A DNA stretch of 10,966 bases from an uncultured Opitutia bacterium. GTDB lineage: Bacteria; Verrucomicrobiota; Verrucomicrobiia; Opitutales; UBA953. Where the stretch lies: contig CAIYUD010000038.1 of NCBI GenBank assembly GCA_903929325.1, positions 1 to 10,966 on the forward strand, read 5' to 3'. Position 1 is the stretch's first letter. Each line of letters opens with the position of its first letter. The position numbers were made by a program, and so were the translations under genes. Below are positions 1 through 7,159 of this stretch, piece by piece. The notes under the pieces were generated by a model. That model was given only the letters and a program-made list of their open reading frames with translations. It did not search any database and had not been told where the DNA came from.

Positions 1-128
1 GCCGGCGACCCGGTCCAGCTAGCGCGGACAACTTCGGGTAGGTCCGAGGAGACAAGCACTTTGACAGGTGTACCTTGGGCAAGGCCAGCACACAGCATGG
101 CAGCAATGATCCGGAAGACGTGTTTCAT
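1..128 (-). CDS. Secreted protein of unknown function, 5' end only (cut by window edge)
   Basis: An open frame starts at the ATG at 128-126 and runs off the left edge, giving 42 residues. The N-terminus looks like a Sec signal peptide: basic start MKHVFR, then a hydrophobic stretch IIAAMLCAGLA, with likely cleavage around AQG/T (residues 17-20). The visible mature part begins TPVKVLVSSDLPEVV. No clear Shine-Dalgarno sequence precedes the ATG. It follows the cystathionine synthase gene in the same direction after 49 bases, so it may be the last visible gene of that operon. The visible part is too short to assign a family. A Cys in the hydrophobic core is not in a lipobox. Confidence 0.6.
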   Translation of the reverse strand, partial: MKHVFRIIAAMLCAGLAQGTPVKVLVSSDLPEVVRASWTGSP

Positions 129-177
129 GGAAAGGTGACAGTTTCTGTTAACTGAAAGTTCTGTTAGGCAGGAAAGA

Positions 178-1653
178 TTATGCCTGTTTATCCAAAGCTA
201 CTTTCAGTGCAGCGATAATGACTTCGGGTGGTTCTGCGCCGACAGAGAGTCGGATAAGGTCTGGATCTAAATTTGCCTTACGAATACGCTCTCGTCCTTC
301 TTCCGTGGTGACCATGTCGTAGTGAGCCAACCAAAGGAAAGGGCAAAGCAGTGTGAACTTAAGTCCAAAACTCGGGCCCTTGGGTAAAAGCACCGCATCG
401 TAAAAAGTATTCAGGTCACCTTTTAAATCAAACGTGATGAGGGCTCCTGGACGATGGGGGCCGCGGGCTACTTTTTCGTACGCACCTGCGGTCACTCCGC
501 GATTAGCCGTGAGCACGCGCTTCACCGCTGGGTGTTTTCCTAAAAAGTCTGCAATCATAACCGCATTTTGATTTTGCGCGGTGGCTATTTCGACCATCTC
601 GGGCAATTGCTCGGCTAAAGCTTGTGCGTCGCCTGCCGCAACGGGTCCAACCCACGCAAACACTGCTTCGCGCAACTCTGTCGCTGAAGGGGCGCCTGGG
701 TGCACAACGACGAGGCCGGCCATAACATCGCCGCGCGCACCCGAATACTTCGTCAGGCTTGTAACAAGTAAGTCGGCATGCGGCATGAGGTCCACGTTGA
801 CGAGACCGCTCGATGACGGATCTAAAATGCGCAGAGCGCCTTCTTTAACTGCCAACGCCGAGAGGTGGTCTAAATTGGGTGATGCGAGTTGCGGGTTGTT
901 CGGAAGCTCCGCTAAAACCGCGGCAACTTTTCCGCGATGGGCCGCAAAAAATCGCTCAATGGCGGCCGTGTCTGTGACATCTTCAATCACCGTTAGCGTT
1001 TCATCGACGGCGAGCGTTTTGCGTAAAAGTTCGGAAGAGTCGACATACAGCCAGCCAAGTTGCAGCCAAGCGGTGCGACCGTGGATGCGCTGAACAGAGC
1101 GTGCTGCATCTAAAGCCGCAGCGACTGCATTCATCCCTGAAGGTGTAATCCGGAAATCATTAACCGTCGCTGGTTTAATCCACGGCAACAAATACGTCGA
1201 GAGGGTTGCGAGCGCTTCGGTCGCACTTTCCTGGCGATTAGCGAGCCATGCTTCCGCAGCGCGCGAGGCGAGACGCAGGCCCGCGTGTTGAACCATTTTG
1301 TTAACGCGCTCCAAAGATGGTGCGTCAACTTCAAGCAACACCCAGCTTTTGAAGTTATGTAGCCGATGGGTCGTGGGGAGTCCAAGGGCAACGGCTTGAT
1401 GCGCTGCGCGCACCGAATGCAGAGCAATTGAACGTGCCCGGTCAAATCCGACCTGGCTCGCTGCTTGATCGCAAACTTCCGCCACGAGTGCGTTGAGAAC
1501 AAATCGTGGGTAGCCCGCTTTTATCTTATCACGCACCGCAGGTAATTGCCGCTCGTAGCCATCGACGTCACTCATCGTTGGAAGCGACACGACTGTGCCA
1601 TGGGGCTCTGAAGGCAAAACGGTGCCGAGTGGCAGCTGACGTTGTTGAGTCAT
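178..1653 (-). CDS. Cys/Met-metabolism PLP enzyme, long (fungal-type) cystathionine gamma-synthase-like
   Basis: This 491-residue protein belongs to the Cys/Met metabolism family of PLP-dependent enzymes (fold type I). The PLP lysine is K302 in the signature TSLTKYSGARGDVMAG. The cofactor aspartate is probably D278 in LRILDPSSSG. The substrate-carboxylate arginine is probably R468 in DLIRLSVGAE near the C-terminus. The usual family length is about 390 residues, and the extra sequence is an N-terminal region of about 165 residues with PHGTVVSLPTMSDVDGYE and GYPRF. Those motifs, and FTLLCPFLWLAHY at 433-445, resemble from memory the fungal Met-7/Str2 type of cystathionine gamma-synthase. Likely role: joining an activated homoserine to cysteine, the transsulfuration step toward methionine, in the cytoplasm. 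The start is 3 bases after the lysA stop, and a GGAGG lies 11 bases upstream inside the lysA end, supporting cotranscription. The exact reaction (gamma-synthase, beta-lyase or sulfhydrylase) cannot be settled from sequence alone. Confidence 0.85.
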   Translation of the reverse strand: MTQQRQLPLGTVLPSEPHGTVVSLPTMSDVDGYERQLPAVRDKIKAGYPRFVLNALVAEVCDQAASQVGFDRARSIALHSVRAAHQAVALGLPTTHRLHNFKSWVLLEVDAPSLERVNKMVQHAGLRLASRAAEAWLANRQESATEALATLSTYLLPWIKPATVNDFRITPSGMNAVAAALDAARSVQRIHGRTAWLQLGWLYVDSSELLRKTLAVDETLTVIEDVTDTAAIERFFAAHRGKVAAVLAELPNNPQLASPNLDHLSALAVKEGALRILDPSSSGLVNVDLMPHADLLVTSLTKYSGARGDVMAGLVVVHPGAPSATELREAVFAWVGPVAAGDAQALAEQLPEMVEIATAQNQNAVMIADFLGKHPAVKRVLTANRGVTAGAYEKVARGPHRPGALITFDLKGDLNTFYDAVLLPKGPSFGLKFTLLCPFLWLAHYDMVTTEEGRERIRKANLDPDLIRLSVGAEPPEVIIAALKVALDKQA

Positions 1654-1656
1654 CGC

Positions 1657-2898
1657 TTAGAGACCCTCCGGAACAACTTCGTTCGCTAACATTTGGTCAA
1701 GCGTCTGACGACGGCGTATCAAATGGACGGCAAGGTCGCGCCCAATTAAAACTTCGGGCGCCTCTGGGAATGAATTATAATTCTTTGCACTCATCGACGC
1801 ACAGTAAGCACCCGTACCGCCGATGAGAGCGAGGTCGCCGCTGACAACTTTGGGCAAGCGACGCGGTGCAATCGTTTCGGCATCCCCGGGTGCACAGGTG
1901 ATGAGGTCGCCGGATTCGCAACAGTGGCCGACAACAACAGTGTCTACCAGCGATGTGGATTCTTTAACGGGGTAGAAGGCAATCGGGTGCTGCGCGCCGT
2001 AAAGTGATGGACGTAAAATTTCTGTCATGCCTGAGTCTAACTTCACAAATGTGCGCTGATCGGTGCGCACGACGTCTGTGACCGAAGCAAGGACGGCACC
2101 AGCGTTCGCCACTAAAAATGTACCTGGCTCAATCTCGAGATGGAGTTTCCGCCCGTGCTCGGCGGCAAATTTCTCGAATGCTGCGCGAACAGGTGCTCCC
2201 ACAATCACGGGACTCGTTTCTTTCTCTGTCGACACCCGAGCGACCTTATAACCTCCACCTAAATTTAAAATCGTGGCGGAAGGGAAGCGGGCAACCAGCG
2301 CGAGGCTGGCGTTGGCAACTTCTTGCCAAACCGCAGGATCACTACCTGAACCGATGTGCGTGTGGATGCGCACAACACGCAAGCGGTGTGTAGCCGCAAT
2401 GGCGGCTGCTTGGTCTGCCCACGCATACCAAATTCCAAAAGATGAATCAGAACCGCCTACGTTCGTTTTGCCGGTTCCGCCTGACCCTTGGCCGGGATTA
2501 AAACGGAGGCCAATGGCGTGTCCTGCCCTAGCCCGACCGATACACTCCAGCTGATCGAGTGAGCATGCATTTATCTCGATGCCACGAGTGAGGAGTTCAG
2601 CAAAGTCGTCGGGGAGCTCTTGGGTCGAAAGGCTGATCTTGGCTGGCTCAAAACCCGCACGCAAAGCCCGGTGTACTTCCCAGCCAGAAGATGCGTCTAT
2701 ATGTAGGCCCGCTTTCTGGAAAATACGTAAGATGGCCGCGCTGGGGCAGGCCTTCATCGCAAAACGAACGGTTAGGCCGTAGGCATTCGGGAAGGCGAGC
2801 ATCCTCGCTGCCTGTAACTCAAGCCATGCTTGTGAATACACATAGCAGGGGGTTCCGTGCTCCGCGGCGATGCGACGGGCAAGTTCGGGCTCAATCAT
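1657..2898 (-). CDS. lysA: Diaminopimelate decarboxylase
   Basis: This 413-residue, fold type III PLP enzyme converts meso-diaminopimelate to L-lysine, the last step of lysine synthesis. Visible motifs are FAMKA with the PLP lysine K49, HTHIGSGSD (from residue 179), the glycine loop LNLGGGY (about 211-217), EPGTFLVANAG (257-267), LDSGMTEILRPSLYGAQHPI (about 287-306), and the catalytic HCCESGD with CES at 327-329. GAYCASMSAKNYN (363-375) carries the usual C-terminal Tyr. The frame stays open upstream to an ATG at 3021, but that would overlap the mnmE start and add 41 residues of no family character. MIEPELARRIAAEHGTPCYVYS, from 2898, matches a normal family N-terminus. The gene is divergent from mnmE and leads an operon with the next PLP enzyme. 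The LRP-LYGA-HPI and CESGD motifs favour LysA over the related carboxynorspermidine decarboxylase. Confidence 0.93.
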   Translation of the reverse strand: MIEPELARRIAAEHGTPCYVYSQAWLELQAARMLAFPNAYGLTVRFAMKACPSAAILRIFQKAGLHIDASSGWEVHRALRAGFEPAKISLSTQELPDDFAELLTRGIEINACSLDQLECIGRARAGHAIGLRFNPGQGSGGTGKTNVGGSDSSFGIWYAWADQAAAIAATHRLRVVRIHTHIGSGSDPAVWQEVANASLALVARFPSATILNLGGGYKVARVSTEKETSPVIVGAPVRAAFEKFAAEHGRKLHLEIEPGTFLVANAGAVLASVTDVVRTDQRTFVKLDSGMTEILRPSLYGAQHPIAFYPVKESTSLVDTVVVGHCCESGDLITCAPGDAETIAPRRLPKVVSGDLALIGGTGAYCASMSAKNYNSFPEAPEVLIGRDLAVHLIRRRQTLDQMLANEVVPEGL

Positions 2899-3010
2899 TG
2901 GAGTCTCTGCAGGCACGGAAAAGAACGATGCGGTGTGTGCCCTTCTCTTCCAGCCTTTTCCCTGTCCTACGCTTGCCCACGAGGCCTGTCTCGCTTCGGA
3001 TAGCTTCCGC
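2899..3010. promoter_or_regulatory. Divergent lysA / mnmE intergenic region
   Basis: These 112 bases separate the divergent starts of lysA (minus) and mnmE (plus), so promoters for both units should lie here or within the first codons. I see no convincing sigma-70 pair. A TTGCCC at 2973-2978 and a GATAGC at 2999-3004 are 20 bases apart, too far for a good promoter. Neither start has a strong Shine-Dalgarno sequence. No palindromic operator stands out. Confidence 0.45.
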
Positions 3011-4372
3011 ATGGCTGACACCGAGACATTGGTAGCCCCCGCATCCGCGGCCGGGACCTCGGCACTCGCCCTTATTAGGGTCGATGGCCCGCTTGCTCAT
3101 GGCCTAGTCACTTCCGCCTTAAGCCGCAGCGAGACACCCGCGATGCGACATGCATCGATGGGCCTCTGGCGCTCAGTCGACGGAACTGTCATCGATCAAG
3201 TTGTTGTCACCTGCCATGCGCAAGGCGCCTCACACACGGGTAACGCTGCTGCTGAAATTACCTGCCACGGAAATCCCTTACTCGTGCGACGCATTGTTGA
3301 AGATTGTCTCGCACGTGGCGCACGCATGGCAGAGCCAGGTGAGTTTACGCGACGTGCTTTTGTAAATGGTCGCATGGATTTATCCCAAGCCGAAGCTGTC
3401 GCCGACCTTATACATGCGACCTCCGAACGGGCTCTGGAAGCGGCGCGCAGGCAATTGGCTGGAGAAATGGGCGTCTCAATTGCGCGCTGGACGGACGCTG
3501 CTTTAAGTGTACTGGCGACTCTTGAAGCGCATATTGATTTCCCAGAAGAAGACTTGCCGCCGGAAGACCCTGCCGGTCCGTGCAGTAAAATTTTAGCGCT
3601 CGCTCAACAGCTCGAAGCCGTTGCTGCAACCGAACGGCATGATGCTGCGCTACGCTCAGGAATTCGTATCGCTGTCGTCGGCGCACCCAACGCCGGAAAA
3701 TCTTCTTTGTTGAATGCGCTCGCTGGTGAGGCACGTGCACTCGTCAGTGCAGAGCCCGGAACAACCCGCGATTACCTTGAGGCGCGCATGACAGGCTTAC
3801 CTTTAGCGGTGACGGTCGTTGATACCGCAGGGCTGCGATCGAGCACGGCTGACTTGGAGCGCGCAGGAATGGAGCGTTCGCTGACCCAAGCTGCATCGGC
3901 CGACTTCTTGCTCGTGGTCGTTGACCGGTCGCACCCAGCACCTGAACTGCCCGATAAACTTATGGCTCTTTTAAAAGAAGGGCATGCGGCTGTTGTTGAA
4001 AATAAGTCTGATTTGCCATCCCACCCTGCCCTTGCCCAGTGGCTCAAGAACCTCCCGCGCCTCAGCACCTGCCTGAAGTCGGAAGATGGTGCCAGTAAGG
4101 CCCGCGCAGGGGTTGCAGCCCTTTTAGAGAAGGCAGATCTCGTGCCGACCGGGGAAACGTTGGTGGTTTCGGCGCGTCATGCCGACTCTCTCCGCCGAGC
4201 CGCCAAAGCCCTTGAGCAAGCCGCTCGCCATTTAAGCCTAGGGTCCAAAGAAACCGAATTGGCCTCCGCCGAGGTTCGCTCTGGTATCAACGCCTTGGGT
4301 GAAGTGATTGGACGGGTGGACAACGAACGGATGCTCGACAAGCTCTTCGCTTCCTTCTGCATCGGAAAGTGA
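3011..4372 (+). CDS. mnmE: tRNA modification GTPase MnmE
   Basis: This 453-residue protein has the family's normal length. With MnmG it adds the (carboxymethyl)aminomethyl group to carbon 5 of the wobble uridine of certain tRNAs. The N-terminal folate-binding domain begins DTETLVAPASAAGTSALALIR and includes AEPGEFTRRAFVNGRMDLSQAEA. The inserted GTPase domain has P-loop GAPNAGKS (224-231), GTTRDY (250-255), DTAG (271-274) and NKSD (331-334). The glutamate in DLERAG (E283) aligns with the catalytic E282 of E. coli MnmE, and the asparagine in the P-loop fits K+-dependent GTP hydrolysis. The protein ends in FCIGK, the hallmark C-terminal Cys motif required for modification. The frame is open upstream to 2870, but MADTETL at 3011 gives the conserved N-terminus. 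mnmG follows after 22 bases, so the two are very likely cotranscribed. Confidence 0.97.
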   Translation: MADTETLVAPASAAGTSALALIRVDGPLAHGLVTSALSRSETPAMRHASMGLWRSVDGTVIDQVVVTCHAQGASHTGNAAAEITCHGNPLLVRRIVEDCLARGARMAEPGEFTRRAFVNGRMDLSQAEAVADLIHATSERALEAARRQLAGEMGVSIARWTDAALSVLATLEAHIDFPEEDLPPEDPAGPCSKILALAQQLEAVAATERHDAALRSGIRIAVVGAPNAGKSSLLNALAGEARALVSAEPGTTRDYLEARMTGLPLAVTVVDTAGLRSSTADLERAGMERSLTQAASADFLLVVVDRSHPAPELPDKLMALLKEGHAAVVENKSDLPSHPALAQWLKNLPRLSTCLKSEDGASKARAGVAALLEKADLVPTGETLVVSARHADSLRRAAKALEQAARHLSLGSKETELASAEVRSGINALGEVIGRVDNERMLDKLFASFCIGK

Positions 4373-4394
4373 TTCTCTGCGGGGGGTCGCCCGC

Positions 4395-6284
4395 ATGTCA
4401 CTTCCACGAAAAGAAATTCGCCTCGGCCCAAGCCGCCCCTACGACGTCCTCGTCTGCGGGGCTGGGCATGCTGGCGTGGAAGCCGCTCTGGCAGCGGCGC
4501 GGATGGGTTCTCAAGTTTTACTGTTAACCGGTAATGTCGATACCGTGGCCCAGATGAGCTGTAACCCAGCCATCGGCGGACAAGCCAAAGGGCAAATCGT
4601 TCGGGAGATTGATGCACTCGGCGGCGAAATGGGTATTACCGCCGACGTCACCGGAATTCAGTTCCGCCTCCTGAACGCCTCAAAAGGTCCCGCCGTGCAA
4701 GCACCGCGCGTACAATGCGACAAGAAGGCCTACCAGTTCCGCCTTAAACATATCTGCGAGCACCAACCCAACCTCACCCTCTTCCAGGCCCAGGTCTCTG
4801 GCCTAATTGTTAAAGACGGCAAAGTCCTCGGCGTTCAAACGACCCTGGATCTTGATTTTTACGCCCACACCGTCGTGGTCACAACTGGCACCTTCTTGCG
4901 CGGCTTAATGCACATCGGCGCAAATAAAAACGAAGGTGGACGGCTCGGGGACTTTTCATCTAAGTCGTTGAGTAGCAGTTTCTTAGATGCTGGAATCGAG
5001 TTACAAAGATTGAAAACGGGCACGCCGCCTCGCATCCTCGGATCAACCATCGATTTCTCTAAATGCGAAGAGCAGCCCGGCGATAAATCCCCTACCCTGT
5101 TCGCCTTCCATGATACGCGCCAAACCCCTGACCTGTTCCACGTGGAACAAGACGGCGAGCGCCTGCCGGGTTGGACGCCTGGAAGTAACCAAGTCTCTTG
5201 TTGGATGACTGAGGCAACCCATGAGACCGGACGTATCGTTTCCGACAACCTACACCTCTCGCCCCTCTATGCTGGGGATATCAAGTCTGTTGGTCCACGC
5301 TACTGCCCGTCGATCGAAGATAAGTTCGTGAAGTTCTCGGAAAAGGAATCACACAAGCTGTTCCTTGAGCCTGAAGGTCGAAATACCAACGAGTGGTACA
5401 TCAATGGGCTTTCCACGTCGCTCCCCTTTGAGGTGCAGTTACAGATGCTTCGCTCGATCCCTGGACTCGAACATGCCGTCATGCTCCGTCCAGCCTACGC
5501 AGTCGAATATGACTTCGCGCCACCCACCCAGCTTTGGCCAACCCTGGAATCAAAGAAAGTTGAAGGCCTCTTCTTTGCAGGCCAAATCAATGGGACTTCG
5601 GGTTACGAAGAAGCTGGTGGTCAAGGACTTGTGGCAGGTGTTAACGCGGCGGCCAAAGTTCAGGGACGCCCTCCCCTAACCCTTGGCCGACATGAAGCTT
5701 ACATCGGCGTCTTGATCGATGACCTTGTGACCAAAGGAACCCAAGAGCCCTACCGCATGTTTACGAGCCGCGCCGAACACCGGCTGCTCCTTAACCATGG
5801 TAGCGCCGAACTGCGCCTGATGCACCATGCAGAAACCTTTGGACTGGTGCCAGCTGCACGCCTTGAGCGCATGCGCACAAAACATACGGCCGTTCACCAT
5901 TGGGTTGAGATGTTCGAAAAGCTTAACATTCATGGCGGCATCATTGGCGAAGTCCTGCGCCGTGCGCCCGAAACCGTCCCAGTCGGACTACCTAACGATT
6001 TCTTAGCACAGCCCCAGGACGTACAGGATGAAATCCTTTACCGGGTGCGTTATCGCGGCTACCTTGAACGCGAACGCCGACAAGTTGCTAAGCTCTCAGA
6101 CATGGACAACTGGCGCATCCCAGAGGGCTTTGATTTCAGCACAATCTCTGGGCTGCGCAACGAGGCGAAGCTTAAACTGACCGAAGTCCGGCCACAAACC
6201 TTGGGCCAAGCCAGCCGGATCAGCGGTGTAAACCCGGCTGATATCTCGCTCTTAATGGTAATCATTCGCGGCAAGCGCAGCTAA
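4395..6284 (+). CDS. mnmG: tRNA uridine 5-carboxymethylaminomethyl modification enzyme MnmG (GidA)
   Basis: This 629-residue FAD protein is the partner of MnmE. The FAD-binding motif is CGAGHAGVEAA (from residue 21), followed by CNPAIGGQAKGQIVREIDALGG (from residue 56), SKGPAVQAPRVQ, KTGTPPR (207-213), VGPRYCPSIEDK, FAGQINGTSGYEEAGGQGL and YRMFTSRAEHRLLL. The C-terminal tRNA-binding end is TLGQASRISGVNPADISLLM. The frame is open upstream to 4308, but MSLPRKEIRL at 4395 gives the normal start and avoids overlap with mnmE. Between TLFAF and QVSCWMTEATHE there are about 27 residues where I recall about 9 in E. coli MnmG. This insertion includes LFHVEQ (247-252), encoded by a perfect parS-type palindrome. 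Downstream comes phoB, not rsmG (gidB) as in many bacteria. Confidence 0.97.
   Translation: MSLPRKEIRLGPSRPYDVLVCGAGHAGVEAALAAARMGSQVLLLTGNVDTVAQMSCNPAIGGQAKGQIVREIDALGGEMGITADVTGIQFRLLNASKGPAVQAPRVQCDKKAYQFRLKHICEHQPNLTLFQAQVSGLIVKDGKVLGVQTTLDLDFYAHTVVVTTGTFLRGLMHIGANKNEGGRLGDFSSKSLSSSFLDAGIELQRLKTGTPPRILGSTIDFSKCEEQPGDKSPTLFAFHDTRQTPDLFHVEQDGERLPGWTPGSNQVSCWMTEATHETGRIVSDNLHLSPLYAGDIKSVGPRYCPSIEDKFVKFSEKESHKLFLEPEGRNTNEWYINGLSTSLPFEVQLQMLRSIPGLEHAVMLRPAYAVEYDFAPPTQLWPTLESKKVEGLFFAGQINGTSGYEEAGGQGLVAGVNAAAKVQGRPPLTLGRHEAYIGVLIDDLVTKGTQEPYRMFTSRAEHRLLLNHGSAELRLMHHAETFGLVPAARLERMRTKHTAVHHWVEMFEKLNIHGGIIGEVLRRAPETVPVGLPNDFLAQPQDVQDEILYRVRYRGYLERERRQVAKLSDMDNWRIPEGFDFSTISGLRNEAKLKLTEVRPQTLGQASRISGVNPADISLLMVIIRGKRS
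5134..5149. other. parS: parS-type centromere site inside mnmG
   Basis: The perfect 16-bp palindrome TGTTCCACGTGGAACA lies in the mnmG coding sequence and encodes parts of LFHVEQ (residues 247-252). It fits the chromosomal parS pattern TGTTNCACGTGNAACA bound by ParB, differing from the Bacillus consensus only by the symmetric C/G pair. From memory, this variant is like the Pseudomonas parS core. An identical copy lies 1163 bases downstream in the mnmG-phoB gap. Two identical perfect 16-mers at this spacing are very unlikely by chance. ParB binding itself is inferred. Confidence 0.85.
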
Positions 6285-6296
6285 GTTAGAGGAAGT

Positions 6297-6312
6297 TGTT
6301 CCACGTGGAACA
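6297..6312. other. parS: parS-type centromere site after mnmG
   Basis: This second perfect copy of TGTTCCACGTGGAACA begins 13 bases after the last base of the mnmG stop codon. It is palindromic about CAC|GTG and fits the ParB-binding parS consensus. It could in principle act as a small hairpin, but no T-run follows, so a terminator role is unlikely. parS sites cluster around the replication origin in most bacteria, and mnmG itself is often origin-proximal, so the origin is probably near. Confidence 0.88.
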
Positions 6313-6396
6313 TGCGAAAGCGGGGCAGGGTGTTACATCTTGGTGTCAGGGTGCATAAAAAGATTATAAGTTATTGAACAACATATACTTATCTTG

Positions 6397-6425
6397 TAGT
6401 CACATAACTGTAACATTTGTCTTAA
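6397..6425 (+). promoter_or_regulatory. Pho-box-like PhoB binding site upstream of phoB
   Basis: Three 7-base units with 4-base AT-rich spacers give an exact 11-base period: TAGTCAC, ATAA, CTGTAAC, ATTT, GTCTTAA. Against the PhoB half-site CTGTCAT the first unit matches at 4 of 7 positions, the second at 5 of 7, and the third only weakly (3 of 7). The array lies 39 bases before the phoB start, where an autoregulatory Pho box would be expected. No strong -10 hexamer follows; TTAATC at 6422-6427 is the nearest candidate. A TATACT at 6384-6389 could be the -10 of a separate promoter, but its -35 is poor. No clear Shine-Dalgarno precedes the phoB ATG. Confidence 0.5.
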
Positions 6426-6463
6426 TCGCTGGCTTTGTTTTCTTCGGCTCTTAACTTCGTTGT

Positions 6464-7159
6464 ATGGAAGCCTCTCACGCAAAACGCATTCTCGTGGTCG
6501 ACGACGAAAGTGACGTCACCGAGCTCCTTGATTACAAATTACGTCAGGCGGGGTTCACGGTGCGGGCATTGAATGATCCACTACGCGTCGTTGGGCTAGC
6601 ACGCGACCTAAGGCCCGACTTAATTATCTTAGATGTGATGATGCCTGAATTATCGGGCATCCAATTGTTACGGATGATCCGCGCAGATGCTTTGTTACGC
6701 GATACACCGGTGATGTTTTTAACCGCGAAGGGTGAAACGGAGAGCCGTCTCGTTGGCTTAGAGGGCGGGGCGGACGACTACATGGCAAAGCCGTTCGACG
6801 CACGGGAGCTTGTCTTGCGGGCACAGGCGCTGCTCAGGCGCGCCAAGTCGGTTGCCGTGGCGCCAGACACGCGACTCGCAGCTGGCTCAATCATCTTAGA
6901 TCTCGAACGCCATGAAGTTATGGCTGAGGGGAAGCCTATCGATCTCACCGCCACAGAATTTAAATTACTCCGCGCGCTCATTGAACGAAAGGGCAGGGTA
7001 CAGTCGCGCGATCGTCTGTTAGAGGACGTTTGGAATTATTCTCCCGACCTGGAAACGCGAACGGTGGATACACACATGCGGCGCCTGCGCGAAAAGCTCG
7101 GGAAAGCTGGCGATGTCATTGAAACGGTACGCGGCGTGGGTTATCGGGCCCACGACTAA
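6464..7159 (+). CDS. phoB: Phosphate-regulon response regulator, OmpR/PhoB family
   Basis: This 231-residue cytoplasmic transcription factor has an N-terminal receiver domain (about 7-120). Its acidic pocket is D13-D14, the phosphoacceptor is D57 in IILDVMMPE, the switch Thr is T87 in FLTAKG and the Lys is K109 in YMAKPF. A C-terminal winged helix (about 135-230) follows, with the typical LTATEFKLLRALIERKGRV, TRTVDTHMRRLREKLG and IETVRGVGYR. Length and order are those of PhoB. The partner kinase phoR follows in the same direction, and a Pho-box-like repeat lies just upstream, which suggests autoregulation under phosphate limitation. The family contains many paralogues, so the phosphate role rests on the adjacent PhoR-like kinase, the Pho-box-like site and the phosphate-binding-protein gene nearby. 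Confidence 0.88.
   Translation: MEASHAKRILVVDDESDVTELLDYKLRQAGFTVRALNDPLRVVGLARDLRPDLIILDVMMPELSGIQLLRMIRADALLRDTPVMFLTAKGETESRLVGLEGGADDYMAKPFDARELVLRAQALLRRAKSVAVAPDTRLAAGSIILDLERHEVMAEGKPIDLTATEFKLLRALIERKGRVQSRDRLLEDVWNYSPDLETRTVDTHMRRLREKLGKAGDVIETVRGVGYRAHD

Noticed and set aside
136..165. Imperfect palindrome around GTTAAC (TTTCTGTTAACTGAAA) before the secreted-protein gene.
   Set aside because: The symmetric arms mismatch and no second copy is present, so an operator claim is not justified.
2870..3010. Longer mnmE frame starting at 2870.
   Set aside because: The first 47 residues are not MnmE-like and overlap lysA; MADTETL at 3011 matches the family start.
2899..3021. Longer lysA start at 3021 adding 41 residues.
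   Set aside because: It would overlap the mnmE start, and the added sequence has no family character; the ATG at 2898 gives a normal LysA N-terminus.
3408..3740. Minus-strand open frames of about 100 codons inside mnmE, and similar frames opposite other genes.
   Set aside because: They lie opposite strongly conserved coding sequence and show no recognisable domain; they are shadows of the real genes.
3738..3747. CACGTG core in GCACGTGCAC inside mnmE as a third parS.
   Set aside because: The flanks lack the GTTNC/GNAAC arms needed for ParB recognition.
6297..6312. The palindrome after mnmG as a terminator hairpin.
   Set aside because: There is no T-run and no loop spacer, and an identical copy inside mnmG argues for a DNA-binding site.
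6350..6358. DnaA-box-like TTATGCACC on the minus strand in the mnmG-phoB gap, next to an AT-rich stretch.
   Set aside because: It is a single site with the last base off consensus and no cluster of boxes, so it does not support an origin in this gap despite the nearby parS.
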